This document shows, in pieces, positions 1 through 9,167 of a DNA stretch of 64,000 nucleotides. The notes beneath the pieces were generated by a model. It was given only the letters and a program-made list of their open reading frames with translations, did not search any database and was not told where the DNA came from. The position numbers were made by a program, and so were the translations under genes. The DNA comes from Staphylococcus sp. IVB6214. GTDB lineage: Bacteria > Bacillota > Bacilli > Staphylococcales > Staphylococcaceae. The stretch's first letter is position 1. Every line of letters starts with the position of its first letter. The stretch is taken from assembly GCF_025558585.1 (NCBI RefSeq), contig NZ_CP094723.1, positions 620,001-684,000 of the forward strand. The letters are read 5' to 3'.

Positions 1-1
1 A

Positions 2-1549
2 GCGAATGATCACTATACTGGATTAGAATCACGTGCGCATCAATTAATCATTCGATTCAGTTCGGCGTGGAGCTTCTTAGTTCCCGAGTTGTTACAAATT
101 GAAGAAGAGAAGATTCAATCATTTTTAGCATCACATGAAGGGTTAAAACATTATGCTTTTGCACTTGAAATGATTAATCATAAACGTCCGCATGTCTTAG
201 ATGCAGATAAAGAAAAATTGTTGACGGAAGCACAAGATGCACTATCAACATCAAGTAATGTATTTAGTATGTTCGATAATGCCGACTTAACATTTGAAGA
301 TGTGACAGATAAAGATGGAAACAAACATCCATTAACTCAAGGAACATTCATCAAATATCTAGAGTCAGATGATCGTCAATTACGTCAGTCAGCATATGAG
401 AATGTTTATAAAGCATATGGTGCATATAATAATACTTTAAGTGCTACTCTAGCTGGAGAAGTGAAAAAGCATGTTTTTAATGCACGTTCTCATAACTATA
501 AAACAGCTCGTGAGCAGGCACTGAGCAACAACTACATACCAGAAGCGGTATACGATAATCTTGTTAAAACGGTCCACAAATACTTACCATTACTTCACAG
601 ATATACCGAATTACGCAAGAAGTTATTAGGTATTGATGATTTGAAAATGTACGATATGTATACACCGCTTGTGAAGGATATTAAGTTTGATATGCCGTAT
701 GACGAAGCAGTTGAATGGATGTTAAAAGGATTAGCACCAATGGGTGAAAACTACTTGAATGTCATCAAAGAAGGTTTGGATAATGGTTGGGTAGATGTCT
801 ATGAAAATAAAGGGAAGCGTTCAGGTGCGTACTCTTCAGGTTCTCATCAAACAAATCCATTTATCTTGTTGAACTGGTCAGACACCGTTTCAGATTTGTT
901 TACATTGGTACATGAATTTGGTCACTCAGCGCATAGCTATTTCAGTAGAGAAAACCAATCATCAACATACAGTGGCTATTCGATCTTCGTAGCTGAAGTT
1001 GCTTCAACATGTAACGAAGCATTATTAAGTCATTATATGGAGCAACATCTTGACGATAAACGTCGCTTATTGTTATTGAACCAAGAGTTAGAGCGCTTCA
1101 GAGCAACGTTATTCCGACAAACAATGTTTGCAGAATTTGAACACAAAATTCATGCGATTGAAGAAGCAGGGGAGCCTTTAACTGCACAACGTATGAACCA
1201 AGAATATGCGCAATTAAATCGTCAATACTTTGGTGATGTCGTAGAAACAGATGACTTTATCAGTAAAGAGTGGTCACGTATTCCACACTTCTATATGAAT
1301 TATTATGTTTACCAATATGCGACAGGGTATAGTGCAGCTCAAAGTTTAAGCCATCAAATCTTAACAGAAGGTGAGCCGGCAGTAGAGAGATACATCAATG
1401 AGTTCTTGAAAAAAGGTAGCTCAAATTACCCAATTGAACTACTGAAAAATGCTGGTGTGGATATGACAACACCACAACCAATTGAAGATGCATTGCATGT
1501 ATTTGAACAAAAATTAGACGCATTTGAAGCACTTATGGAATCATTATAA
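2..1549 (+). CDS. pepF: Oligoendopeptidase F (M3B metallopeptidase), 5' end outside window
   Basis: The reading frame is open to the first base of the window, so this is the C-terminal ~515 residues of a protein usually near 600; the true start lies upstream and the first in-window TTG at 89 is not the start. It contains the zinc motif HEFGH (nt 911-925) and a downstream Glu in AEVAST (nt 995-997), the third metal ligand of M3 peptidases. These are cytoplasmic zinc enzymes that cut short oligopeptides. Stop at 1547-1549. In staphylococci pepF sits between the mecA/spx area and yjbH, which agrees with the genes further downstream. Family assignment is firm. Confidence 0.95.
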   Translation, partial: ANDHYTGLESRAHQLIIRFSSAWSFLVPELLQIEEEKIQSFLASHEGLKHYAFALEMINHKRPHVLDADKEKLLTEAQDALSTSSNVFSMFDNADLTFEDVTDKDGNKHPLTQGTFIKYLESDDRQLRQSAYENVYKAYGAYNNTLSATLAGEVKKHVFNARSHNYKTAREQALSNNYIPEAVYDNLVKTVHKYLPLLHRYTELRKKLLGIDDLKMYDMYTPLVKDIKFDMPYDEAVEWMLKGLAPMGENYLNVIKEGLDNGWVDVYENKGKRSGAYSSGSHQTNPFILLNWSDTVSDLFTLVHEFGHSAHSYFSRENQSSTYSGYSIFVAEVASTCNEALLSHYMEQHLDDKRRLLLLNQELERFRATLFRQTMFAEFEHKIHAIEEAGEPLTAQRMNQEYAQLNRQYFGDVVETDDFISKEWSRIPHFYMNYYVYQYATGYSAAQSLSHQILTEGEPAVERYINEFLKKGSSNYPIELLKNAGVDMTTPQPIEDALHVFEQKLDAFEALMESL

Positions 1550-1575
1550 AATGAATTCGTTTACAATTTGACAGA

Positions 1576-1638
1576 TTTGTGAAAAGTTTAATTTTTGCAA
1601 GTTAAAGGGTTGAAACCTTGGTATGAGCATGATATATT
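1576..1638 (+). promoter_or_regulatory. rsaE promoter with upstream AT-rich candidate SrrA-type site
   Basis: TTGAAA at 1610-1615 and TATATT at 1633-1638 are separated by 17 nt and place transcription start near 1646-1647, exactly at the rsaE 5' end. Just upstream, 1576-1601 holds a TTTGTGAAAAG...TTTGCAAG block. RsaE/RoxS is known to be controlled by SrrAB/ResDE-type regulators; assigning this block to SrrA is inference. Confidence 0.5.
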
Positions 1639-1646
1639 ATGAGCAT

Positions 1647-1742
1647 GAAATTAATCACATAACAAACATACCCCTTTGTTTGAAGTGAAAAATTTCTCCC
1701 ATCCCCTTTGTTTAGCGCCGTGTTAGAGCACGGCGTTTTTTA
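1647..1742 (+). ncRNA. rsaE: RsaE (RoxS) small regulatory RNA
   Basis: About 96 nt between pepF and the accessory insertion. I recognise the 5' GAAATTAATCACATAAC segment, two C-rich single-stranded blocks (CCCCTTTG near 1671 and CTCCCATCCCC near 1697) and a closing terminator: stem cgccgtg 1716-1722 with cacggcg 1729-1735 followed by a T run. RsaE is a conserved Bacillales sRNA whose C-rich loops pair with Shine-Dalgarno regions of central-carbon and redox mRNAs. Its position after pepF matches S. aureus. Recognition is from memory of the family, not a search. Confidence 0.85.
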
Positions 1743-1959
1743 TTCACTTTTATTATTTGTTCTGTGTTCTATACCAAAGTGCCTACTGTTCTTGTAGTTA
1801 ACGAAAAAGAATATTTTTATTGATTATGGATATATAATAATTAAGATAATTCTTTTACGTGAGAGAATTGTAATATGCAGTATTTAATTTATAAAACTTT
1901 TATACATAAGAAACTTTTAATATGATTAAATAGACACATACAATATGAAAGGATAGTGT

Positions 1960-2208
1960 TTGAAGATGCAATTACGATCAAAACTTAACAAAGTAGTGTT
2001 AGGAATTGGTATATTAGGTGTGTCAACTGCTGTGTTATTTGGTTCTGCACATAATGTACAAGCTGCAGCATATCATATTCCAGCCAATGCAGTACCGGTT
2101 GAAGGCAATCCATCTTTACTTAAAATTGAAGAAGGTAATGTAACAACGTTTATTGATGCCAAAACTGGCGAATTCATGGGGATAATTTCTGCAAAACCAA
2201 GAGGTTAA
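1960..2208 (+). CDS. Small secreted protein of unknown function (82 aa)
   Basis: An 82-residue protein with a clear signal peptide: basic MKMQLRSKLNK, a hydrophobic core of about 18 residues and an AQAA-like cleavage region near residue 36, leaving a mature peptide of ~46 residues with no cysteines. Start chosen as TTG 1960, 6 nt after AAAGGA (1948-1953); ATG 1966 is the alternative with a longer gap. The mature part (IPANAVPVEG, FIDAKTGEFMG) resembles a single small beta-rich PepSY-like unit, which is only a loose impression. It lies alone between rsaE and an IS1182-type element. I do not recognise a family; a secreted or surface-associated role is inferred from the signal peptide. Confidence 0.65.
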   Translation: MKMQLRSKLNKVVLGIGILGVSTAVLFGSAHNVQAAAYHIPANAVPVEGNPSLLKIEEGNVTTFIDAKTGEFMGIISAKPRG

Positions 2209-2289
2209 AAGATATCAAAAGTATGAAATAACTTATACACTGTGTTAAGTAAGAAAAAGGGGCTGGGACATAATTCCCAGCTCTTTTAC

Positions 2290-2337
2290 AAAAAAGGTCT
2301 AATTTGGTGTCGAAAAACACTAAATTAGACCTTTTTT
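2290..2337. repeat. Long inverted repeat upstream of the IS1182 transposase
   Basis: Arms of 21 bp (2290-2310 and 2317-2337) match with one mismatch around a short cgaaaa loop, with A-rich and T-rich outer ends so it could terminate transcription in either direction. It would insulate the transposase from outside transcription. Confidence 0.6.
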
Positions 2338-2416
2338 ATAGATATCATTTAAAAAAATAAAACACTTCCCGTATAATTGTTAATAACCACAAAAACAATG
2401 AAAGGAAGTGCCTTAT

Positions 2417-3973
2417 ATGTATAAAGAGTATAACATTTCTCAGCTTAGTCTGCCAATTGAAACTGAAATTTCTTTTCCCGAGAGTGATATTGCCCTCATT
2501 ATTAATAAACTTGTAGAATCTATTCCCCAAGAAACTTTTAATCAATATTACAACCATAGAGGTCCTTCATCTTATCATCCTAAAATGATGTTAAAAATCG
2601 TTTTATACAGCTATACACAGTCTGTCTTTTCTGGTAGAAAAATGGAATTTCTACTTAAAGATAGTTGTCGTATGATGTGGTTAGCTCAAGGACAAGTCCC
2701 TTCATATCGTACAATCAATCGCTTTAGAGTTAATCCACACATGATAGATTTTATACAAGTTCTATTTGTGGGTCTTAGAGCGCAATTATTAGAAGACAAA
2801 GTGATTACAGAAGACGCCCTTTATATAGATGGAACGAAGATAGAGGCTAATGCCAATAAATATACTTTTCAATGGCTAGGTAGCACTAAGCATTTTAGTA
2901 AAGGGGTTATTGAAAAATCCAATGCGGTGTATAAACAGTTAATTTCAGAGAAGATCATACCTGAAATTAAGAGAGAATCTTCTGATGAACTAACAAATCG
3001 TATTGAGATGCATTTAGATGATAAAAATGAAACGCTCACTTCTAAAATTGAAGCATCTCAAAGTGTAGAAATAAGAAAGACATTAAGAAAACAAAGAAGT
3101 AAAGTTAGAAAATATAAAAAAGCAATCAAAGATTTTAAAGATCGTAAAATAAAATATGATGAGCAGATGGAAATTTATGGTGACAGAAAAAGCTATTCTA
3201 AAACAGATCATGATGCGACCTTTATGAGAATGAAAGATGATCATATGAAGAATGGACAATTAAAGCCTGGCTATAATCTGCAGATTGCGACGAACAATCA
3301 GTTCATTTTGGCATTTGGTGTGTATAGTAATCCGGGTGATACGCGAACACTTCCTTCTTTTTTAAAATCAATCAAAGAATTATACGGTGACATTCCAGAG
3401 TACATTGTAGCTGATGCGGGATATGGTAGCGAACAAAACTATACGATGATTCTTGATGAATTCGAGAAAACACCACTCATCACATATAGTATGTATTTAA
3501 AAGAGAAGAAAAGAAAATATAAAAATAATCCATTCATAACAGCTAATTGGAAATATAATGAAATAGATGACTATTATGTATGTCCGAATAACAAAGAATT
3601 GCATTTCAAAAGTTATAGAAAAAGAAGAGACGGATATGGTTATCAGAGAGATTTCAAATTATATAAATGTGAAGATTGTGTTGGATGTCCTTTACGAAAT
3701 GAATGTATGAATTACAGAACCAACCCAACTACAACAAAAAGCTTATATAAAAATCCAACTTGGGATTATTTTAAAGCATTCACAAATAAGCAGCTTTCAG
3801 ATCCAAAAACGAAAGGCATCTACAAAAAACGAAAAATAGATGTCGAATCAGCATTTGGAAATCTGAAGGCTAATTTGGGTTTCCAAAGGTTATCAGTTCG
3901 CACTCAATCAAAGGTTGAATGCGAATTAGGAATCGCACTTATGGCAGTAAACATCAGAAAACTAGCCAGATAA
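2417..3973 (+). CDS. IS1182-family transposase
   Basis: A 518-residue DDE transposase starting MYKEYNISQL. ATG 2417 is preferred over GTG 2408 because AAAGGA (2401-2406) is then well spaced. The N-terminal DUF772-like domain has SSYHPKMMLK and PSYRTINRFR; the catalytic acidic residues are likely in YIDGTKIEAN, VADAGYGSEQ and KIDVESAFGNLKAN. A Cys cluster (CEDCVGCPLRNEC) precedes the C-terminal part, as in many members of the family. Length is normal and there is no frameshift. It mediates DNA cut and strand transfer for its own element. IS1182 members often target palindromes, consistent with its position here. Confidence 0.92.
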   Translation: MYKEYNISQLSLPIETEISFPESDIALIINKLVESIPQETFNQYYNHRGPSSYHPKMMLKIVLYSYTQSVFSGRKMEFLLKDSCRMMWLAQGQVPSYRTINRFRVNPHMIDFIQVLFVGLRAQLLEDKVITEDALYIDGTKIEANANKYTFQWLGSTKHFSKGVIEKSNAVYKQLISEKIIPEIKRESSDELTNRIEMHLDDKNETLTSKIEASQSVEIRKTLRKQRSKVRKYKKAIKDFKDRKIKYDEQMEIYGDRKSYSKTDHDATFMRMKDDHMKNGQLKPGYNLQIATNNQFILAFGVYSNPGDTRTLPSFLKSIKELYGDIPEYIVADAGYGSEQNYTMILDEFEKTPLITYSMYLKEKKRKYKNNPFITANWKYNEIDDYYVCPNNKELHFKSYRKRRDGYGYQRDFKLYKCEDCVGCPLRNECMNYRTNPTTTKSLYKNPTWDYFKAFTNKQLSDPKTKGIYKKRKIDVESAFGNLKANLGFQRLSVRTQSKVECELGIALMAVNIRKLAR

Positions 3974-4000
3974 GTGCTAGTTTTTTAGTAAATAATAAGA

Positions 4001-4046
4001 AAAAAGCCGTTAAAATCTTAAAAAAGAATTTTAACGGCTTTTTTTG
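4001..4046. terminator. Bidirectional terminator at the IS1182 right end
   Basis: Arms 4001-4016 and 4028-4043 form a 16-bp stem (aaaaagccgttaaaat) around a short A-rich loop, followed by a T run on the plus strand. Confidence 0.75.
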
Positions 4047-4077
4047 AAGGGAAATTGAGCGCCTATGTCTCAGCCCC

Positions 4078-4696
4078 ATACATTAATTAGGAATAAGGTC
4101 ATGGTATTCTGGTGATGTAATTGGTTTCATATAAAAGCAATTGATTTGTCAAGATGATTAATGAATAACTATTCTTTCTAGGGAATAGGGAATATATTGC
4201 TATACGGTGACTTAAATTAATTAAAAGTTAGTGAATTAACATGATTTTAATATGTTACCTTCAAAATTCTCATACACTTTCTTAATACAAATTTGAGCGT
4301 GAGATAAAGACTTCTTCTAAGACAATCATGATAAGCAGTAAAAGATTATTCACTGCAACCTGCCTGCAATTAATTATAATTTTTTTCTTATTTCGTACTA
4401 ATCCTTATTAATATTTTCACCCACTAATATTTCTACTAATTACGTAAAAAATCTACTTAAGTTTTACTTTATTCAAATATAGTCTCAAAACATATACTCA
4501 TATTTTATATTTTTAATAGAATGAGATATTTTCACCCTACATAACTTTATATGAATTGAAGCAAATCATATTTTAAATACAATTTTCCAAAAAGTCATAC
4601 ACATTCTAAAACATATTTATAGTCTAATAAGTATGAGCAAAAAATTGTTCTGCAAAATACTTATCTAATTAATAACGAATAGAAAGGGAAATGAGT
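4078..4696. other. AT-rich upstream region of the surface-protein gene
   Basis: About 620 nt with no credible coding frame on either strand. It is strongly AT-rich with many short T and A runs. It must carry the promoter of the following surface protein, but I cannot single out one convincing -35/-10 pair. No repeat arms or RNA motif recognised. Confidence 0.5.
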
Positions 4697-7279
4697 ATGA
4701 AAAAATATTCACAGTACAAGAAATATGATCGTCAAAAACAAGTTTTTAGTATTCGTAAACTGTCTTATGGTACTGGCTCTGCTTTATTGACAACTTTATT
4801 ATTTTTAGGAATCACACAATCAGCAGAAGCATCAGAAGTGACTGAACCAACTGCTGAAGCGGCTGCTCAAGAAACTGAAAACGTCGCAACTTCTGACGAA
4901 CAACCATCTCCAACGTTAAACACTGAAATAGCTAATGAAAACATTTCAGAAGAAAAGACAACATCTGAAGTGACAGATGAAACAACTCAAGTAAATCCTG
5001 AAACATCATCAGAATCAGCAGAAAATCCTGCAGAAACAACAGAAGTTGAAAAAAACGAACCTGCTGTTGAAGAAGCACGTTCAGAAAAAGAACAAGTAAC
5101 TGAACAACTCGTCTCTGAAGAAGTAGAGTCATCTTCAAAAAAATCTGAAAAACATTATTCAGTAGGTGGTAATGATTATCCAACTGTAAATGTCCCTAAT
5201 GCAGAAATCGGAGAACGTGTTGACCCTGAAACAGGTAAAAAAGTTAAATATATTACGTCTTCAAAACCACGCACAAAAGCAGCTGAAGTACCTGAAAAAG
5301 AGACAACAGACAAAAATACACCATTAAAATCAACTGCTGCACCTATCCCGATTGGTACGGCATTTCGAGGGTCTATTCCAGATGGTGAATCACCACAAAA
5401 TGTAGTATCGATTACTGGTGGGGGCGTAAATGTTACTCCTGGCTGTGCTAAAATTCAAAAGGATGGTCGTGTAAAATATGATTATGAAGTGTCATTAAAC
5501 CCTATTCTTTCTAGTGATCACATTCAAACTGGTAGTACATTTAACATAACAATTCCTAAATTTGCAGAAAATGTAAAATTCTCATTAATTGGTACACGTG
5601 ACGAGAATGGCAATCCACATAATGTTAATATGCCATTAGATCAAATGACTTATGAAGAATATAAAGCTGGATTCAACGAGAAAGACCAAAATCCTAACTT
5701 TCAAGGCATCCCGACTTATGAAGAATTTTTAGAACTGCAAAAACAAGGTAAGACCCCTATTTCAGTAGTGGAACATAATGTTCAATTTAATGAAGATGGT
5801 GTTCTAACAACAACAAGTGGTCAATTGTTGGAAGATTTGGTACGTTCATTTTCAGTGAACACATTGATTAATGGTGCGATTGGTCTGAAAGTAGAATTTG
5901 ATATTTCAAAAGACCAATATGAGAAAACACCATATTTACCGCTTGATGCTAGATTAGGTTGGAGAGCTTTTAGTGAACCCTATCATTATATAGATAGTTA
6001 TGAAGAAGGTTCTCAAGCTTTAGATAATTATAGAGTATCATCAACAAGTACAAATACAGAGCAAAAACCGGATGGTAGGTATAATAGTTCTGCGTATTAT
6101 TATATTGAACATCCAGAAGAAATTGATTTAGGTGACTTTGACGAACATGGTTTTTATGGTCAACCAGGAGTAGCTGTAACAAGAAATATGGGTGATTGGA
6201 GTAAAATTGGTCCAGATATTTCTCATTCAACTTTTAATTACAAAGAAAGATTTAATTTAGAAGCTAATTTAGCTGTTACCTATTATGCCCCTGTTGATGA
6301 AGACTTAGCAGATATAGCTGTCGTTACACTTTGTGAATTAGAAGACCCTGATGAAAATGATGCAGACGCAGATGCGGATGCAGACAGTGACTCAGATGCA
6401 GACAGTGACTCAGATGCAGACAGTGACTCAGATGCAGACAGTGACTCAGATGCAGACAGTGACTCAGATGCAGACAGTGACTCAGATGCAGACAGTGACT
6501 CAGACTCGGATGCGGACTCAGACTCAGATGCAGACAGTGATTCAGACGCGGATAGCGATTCTGACTCAGATGCGGATAGCGATTCAGATTCAGATGCGGA
6601 TAGCGATTCAGATTCAGATGCAGATAGCGATTCTGACTCAGATGCAGATAGCGATTCTGACTCAGATGCAGATAGCGACTCTGACTCAGATGCAGACAGC
6701 GATTCAGACGCGGATAGCGACTCAGATTCAGATGCAGACAGTGATTCAGATGCAGACAGTGATTCAGACGCAGACAGCGATTCAGACGCAGACAGTGACT
6801 CAGATGCGGATAGCGACTCAGACTCGGATGCAGACAGCGATTCAGACGCAGATAGTGACTCTGACTCGGATGCAGACAGTGACTCAGATGCAGACAGTGA
6901 CTCAGATGCGGATAGCGACTCAGACTCGGATGCGGACAGTGATTCAGACGCAGACAGCGATTCAGACGCAGACAGTGACTCAGATGCGGATAGCGACTCA
7001 GACTCGGATGCAGACAGCGATTCAGACGCAGATAGCGACTCAGACTCAGATGCAGACAGCGATTCAGACGCAGATAGCGATTCTGACTCAGATTCAGACG
7101 CAGAAGTTGACAAAGATGGGGATAATGAAGAAGGTAAACATGGTGAAGGAGACCATGGTAAAGGTTTACCGGATACAGGTAATGAATCAAATAATGGTAC
7201 ATTAATTGGTTCATTGATTGCAGCACTTGGTTCATTGTTCTTAATTGGTCAACGTCGTAGAAAGCAAGATAATCATTAA
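4697..7279 (+). CDS. Sdr-like LPXTG cell-wall-anchored surface protein
   Basis: An 860-residue surface protein. ATG 4697 is chosen over 4691 because AAAGGGA ends at about 4689, giving a normal gap. Layout: YSIRK-type signal ([13 protein letters not shown], residues ~20-32, then a hydrophobic stretch to ~46); an acidic, Glu/Thr-rich low-complexity segment to ~150; a globular region ~205-548 of unknown fold; a Ser-Asp repeat ~550-802 built from DADSDS units; an acidic/His-Gly spacer; LPDTG at 824-828, a hydrophobic helix and an RRRKQDNH tail. Sortase A would attach it to peptidoglycan. The globular part shows no TYTFTDYVD-type latch of ClfA/SdrG adhesins that I can see, and has exactly two cysteines (250 and 546) at its edges. 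Ligand unknown; adhesion is inference from architecture. It lies between two transposase genes. Confidence 0.88.
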   Translation: MKKYSQYKKYDRQKQVFSIRKLSYGTGSALLTTLLFLGITQSAEASEVTEPTAEAAAQETENVATSDEQPSPTLNTEIANENISEEKTTSEVTDETTQVNPETSSESAENPAETTEVEKNEPAVEEARSEKEQVTEQLVSEEVESSSKKSEKHYSVGGNDYPTVNVPNAEIGERVDPETGKKVKYITSSKPRTKAAEVPEKETTDKNTPLKSTAAPIPIGTAFRGSIPDGESPQNVVSITGGGVNVTPGCAKIQKDGRVKYDYEVSLNPILSSDHIQTGSTFNITIPKFAENVKFSLIGTRDENGNPHNVNMPLDQMTYEEYKAGFNEKDQNPNFQGIPTYEEFLELQKQGKTPISVVEHNVQFNEDGVLTTTSGQLLEDLVRSFSVNTLINGAIGLKVEFDISKDQYEKTPYLPLDARLGWRAFSEPYHYIDSYEEGSQALDNYRVSSTSTNTEQKPDGRYNSSAYYYIEHPEEIDLGDFDEHGFYGQPGVAVTRNMGDWSKIGPDISHSTFNYKERFNLEANLAVTYYAPVDEDLADIAVVTLCELEDPDENDADADADADSDSDADSDSDADSDSDADSDSDADSDSDADSDSDADSDSDSDADSDSDADSDSDADSDSDSDADSDSDSDADSDSDSDADSDSDSDADSDSDSDADSDSDSDADSDSDADSDSDSDADSDSDADSDSDADSDSDADSDSDADSDSDSDADSDSDADSDSDSDADSDSDADSDSDADSDSDSDADSDSDADSDSDADSDSDADSDSDSDADSDSDADSDSDSDADSDSDADSDSDSDSDAEVDKDGDNEEGKHGEGDHGKGLPDTGNESNNGTLIGSLIAALGSLFLIGQRRRKQDNH
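6360..7104 (+). repeat. 18-bp coding tandem repeat (DADSDS) in the surface protein
   Basis: About 40 units based on gatgcagacagtgactca, encoding Asp-Ala-Asp-Ser-Asp-Ser, interspersed with extra Asp-Ser pairs. It forms the stalk between the globular region and the LPDTG anchor. Alanine replaces every third serine, unlike the plain SD repeat of ClfA. Long tandem repeats like this change length by slippage or recombination. Confidence 0.9.
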
Positions 7280-7325
7280 GCTATAACTTGAAATTAAACA
7301 ACCCTTTCCAAAATTCCAATATAAA

Positions 7326-7356
7326 AGAGACAATCGTTTAGTCGATTGTCTCTATG
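7326..7356 (+). terminator. Candidate terminator of the surface-protein gene
   Basis: An 11-bp stem, agagacaatcg (7326-7336) with cgattgtctct (7343-7353), 46 nt past the stop codon. The following T tract is weak (atgttta). Confidence 0.55.
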
Positions 7357-7475
7357 TTTATGAGTCTTTATATTCAAAAAACAGGAAGTCCATTTTTTGT
7401 GGTGGGCAGATAATAAAAAGTAACTAATTTTATTTTTAACTTAATCATAACATGTAGTCATCACTACATTCATTT

Positions 7476-7512
7476 AAGCGTACAGTTTAATTATTAATTG
7501 TACGCTTTTTCT
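7476..7512 (+). terminator. Candidate terminator between the surface gene and the ISL3 gene
   Basis: Stem aagcgtaca (7476-7484) with tgtacgctt (7499-7507), then a T run. The remaining sequence of the 7280-7706 gap is AT-rich apart from a second dyad at 7565-7592 (ttttggctt/aagccaaaa), probably belonging to the ISL3 element end; no gene seen. Confidence 0.6.
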
Positions 7513-7540
7513 ATACCATCATTTCTTTAATACTCGCTTG

Positions 7541-9110
7541 CCAAGGCGCCTCACTTCAACTAATTTTGGCTTTATTGAATAAAAGAAGCCAAAATGGATT
7601 TTCCATTCGGCTTGTTGCCTTAGGCGTCTCGCATTAGAAATGATTTTAGATACACATCTCTAAGTGTGTTAGCGACATATTAGATAGCGATTACTACGTA
7701 ATATATTTATGCAACGTTATTTATTAGTAAACCATCTTTTTTACGTCGTTGATATAGCTTAAAAATAATCAGTATCCTTGCCTTGAAGTTATTAAAGTTT
7801 CGATAGCCATACGATACACGTTTAATAAGCTTAATTTTATTATTGATACCTTCAATCGCTCCATTGTTTAACTTAGGGTGTTTAATTGTTGAATAAAGAA
7901 TATACTCGTATTTTTTATAGAACCGAATGACACGCCAAACACCACGTGATACATGCTTCTTTTCAACACTCATTAAAATTTCTTTGAAACGTAACCAATC
8001 ACATTGTTTTAATGCTTCTCGAAGGTGATGAACTAACATATATGTGTCATAGAGCTGCTGATCAAGATTTAATAGATACTCTAAAATATCTCTTGATGTC
8101 GTATACGTTTTGAAGGACTTCGACCAAAAGTATTCATAGCTGTTAATATCTTGTCTGTCAGAAAGGAAGAGTTTCCAGTGTTTTTTCATTTTCGTGTAAT
8201 CTGTTGATGACTTATAGCGACAAGTATTCATTATAGAAATACGTTGCTTATTAAGTTCACAGTTAAGGTGCTGAACAATGTGAAAACGATCAAAGATTAA
8301 AATCGCATTCGGGAATACTTCATGAACGAAGTTAATGTAGGGTTCATACATATCGGCTGTGACCGTTTTGACAGCTAATCGTTCACGACGATCAAAACGA
8401 TAGAAGTACTCTTTAAGTTTGTGAATACGTCTATCTTCTAAGATATCGATAATCTGATTCGTTTCATTATTTATAAACAGAAAACTCATCGTTGTTGTCA
8501 CATTTTTAACGCTTTTAAATTCATCTATGGAGAGATGTTTGGGCAATCCAGATGAAGGTTTTACTATTAATGATTGTGAGATATGGTGAATACATCTCTT
8601 AACTGTGCTTGGTGAAACACTACAATCATTAGCAATGTCTATCTCAGATTGTACACGTATGAGTTTGTCCTGAATCGCTAATTTCACACGGTTAGTAATA
8701 AAGCAGTTACTATCAACAATGTTGGTTTGAGCCGTAAAAGTCTTTAAACAATGTAGACACTTAAAGCGTTCTTTCGCTAAATTAAGATAAACATTAGACT
8801 CTTGAGATTTTAATAGTGTTAAACGCGAAACGCGTTTACCGTGCTTATGTATTTGTCCATCATTGATACAATCACACTTCACACAAGCCTTTGGTGTATA
8901 AGAAAGTGTTCCATAAACAATTGTAGAAAGCTGATCACGCACTTCTACATCCTCTTCCACCTTAAGAATTTGAATATTTTCATCTTTTATTTTTAATAGT
9001 TTTAATATATCATTACACATAGGCGCATCATGTCTCCTCTCATTTTTTGTTTAGGCACTTAAAATTATAGAGGCATGAGCGCTTTTTTGTATCAAAATGA
9101 TTTAAAAAAC
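7541..9110 (-). mobile_element. ISL3-family element (ends approximate)
   Basis: Comprises the transposase gene 7707-9020 plus flanks that are not part of the backbone: a left side with a dyad near 7565-7592 and a right side with an imperfect leader hairpin near 9024-9090. I could not find convincing terminal inverted repeats, so the limits are approximate, and the copy may be immobile even though the gene is intact. A partial copy of the right flank occurs at 36957-37080. Confidence 0.6.
7707..9020 (-). CDS. ISL3-family transposase
   Basis: A 437-residue transposase. The N-terminal zinc-finger region has cysteine pairs (CVKCDC, CLHC) and is followed by a helix-turn-helix area (SPSTVKRCIHHIS, residues ~137-149). 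The DDE catalytic region includes SIDEFKSVK, VTADMYEPYINFV with the RFHIVQHLN block typical of ISL3, and NNGAIEGINNKIK near the end. Length is normal and the frame is intact. Start ATG at 9020 is preceded by a structured leader. It is transcribed toward the surface-protein gene, opposite to it. It mediates movement of its own element. Confidence 0.92.
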   Translation of the reverse strand: MCNDILKLLKIKDENIQILKVEEDVEVRDQLSTIVYGTLSYTPKACVKCDCINDGQIHKHGKRVSRLTLLKSQESNVYLNLAKERFKCLHCLKTFTAQTNIVDSNCFITNRVKLAIQDKLIRVQSEIDIANDCSVSPSTVKRCIHHISQSLIVKPSSGLPKHLSIDEFKSVKNVTTTMSFLFINNETNQIIDILEDRRIHKLKEYFYRFDRRERLAVKTVTADMYEPYINFVHEVFPNAILIFDRFHIVQHLNCELNKQRISIMNTCRYKSSTDYTKMKKHWKLFLSDRQDINSYEYFWSKSFKTYTTSRDILEYLLNLDQQLYDTYMLVHHLREALKQCDWLRFKEILMSVEKKHVSRGVWRVIRFYKKYEYILYSTIKHPKLNNGAIEGINNKIKLIKRVSYGYRNFNNFKARILIIFKLYQRRKKDGLLINNVA

Positions 9111-9111
9111 A

Positions 9112-9151
9112 AAAAGGGCGGGACAGCAGTTCATGCCATCCCACCACAAAA
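9112..9151. repeat. Palindromic intergenic repeat (gggacag...cccacc type)
   Basis: gggcgggacagcag and catgccatcccacc form an imperfect hairpin. It belongs to the same loose family of gtgggacag-type palindromes seen at 36957, 60249 and 61344. Confidence 0.5.
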
Positions 9152-9167
9152 GATTAAGACCCAAAAA

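Larger units (their letters stand above)
2259..4077 (+). mobile_element. IS1182-family insertion sequence inside a palindromic repeat
   Basis: A transposase gene (2417-3973) is bracketed by long hairpins and by an outer inverted pair, ggggctgggacata (2259-2272) and tatgtctcagcccc (4064-4077), which match with one mismatch. The same outer ends terminate the intergenic repeats at 60249-60537 and 61344-61570, so the element probably sits inside a copy of that repeat and its exact ends lie somewhat further in. The transposase frame is intact, so the element may still be active. Exact IS ends could not be fixed by eye. Confidence 0.75.

Noticed and set aside
6360..7104. Regular repeats that look like a CRISPR array
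   Set aside because: The repeat is 18 bp, contiguous, without spacers, and in frame with an anchored surface protein; no cas genes in the window.
6283..7113. Long minus-strand frame of SASES repeats opposite the surface-protein stalk, and a plus-frame MQTVTQ repeat
   Set aside because: They are by-products of the 18-bp coding repeat, which stays open in several frames; no ribosome site or other support.
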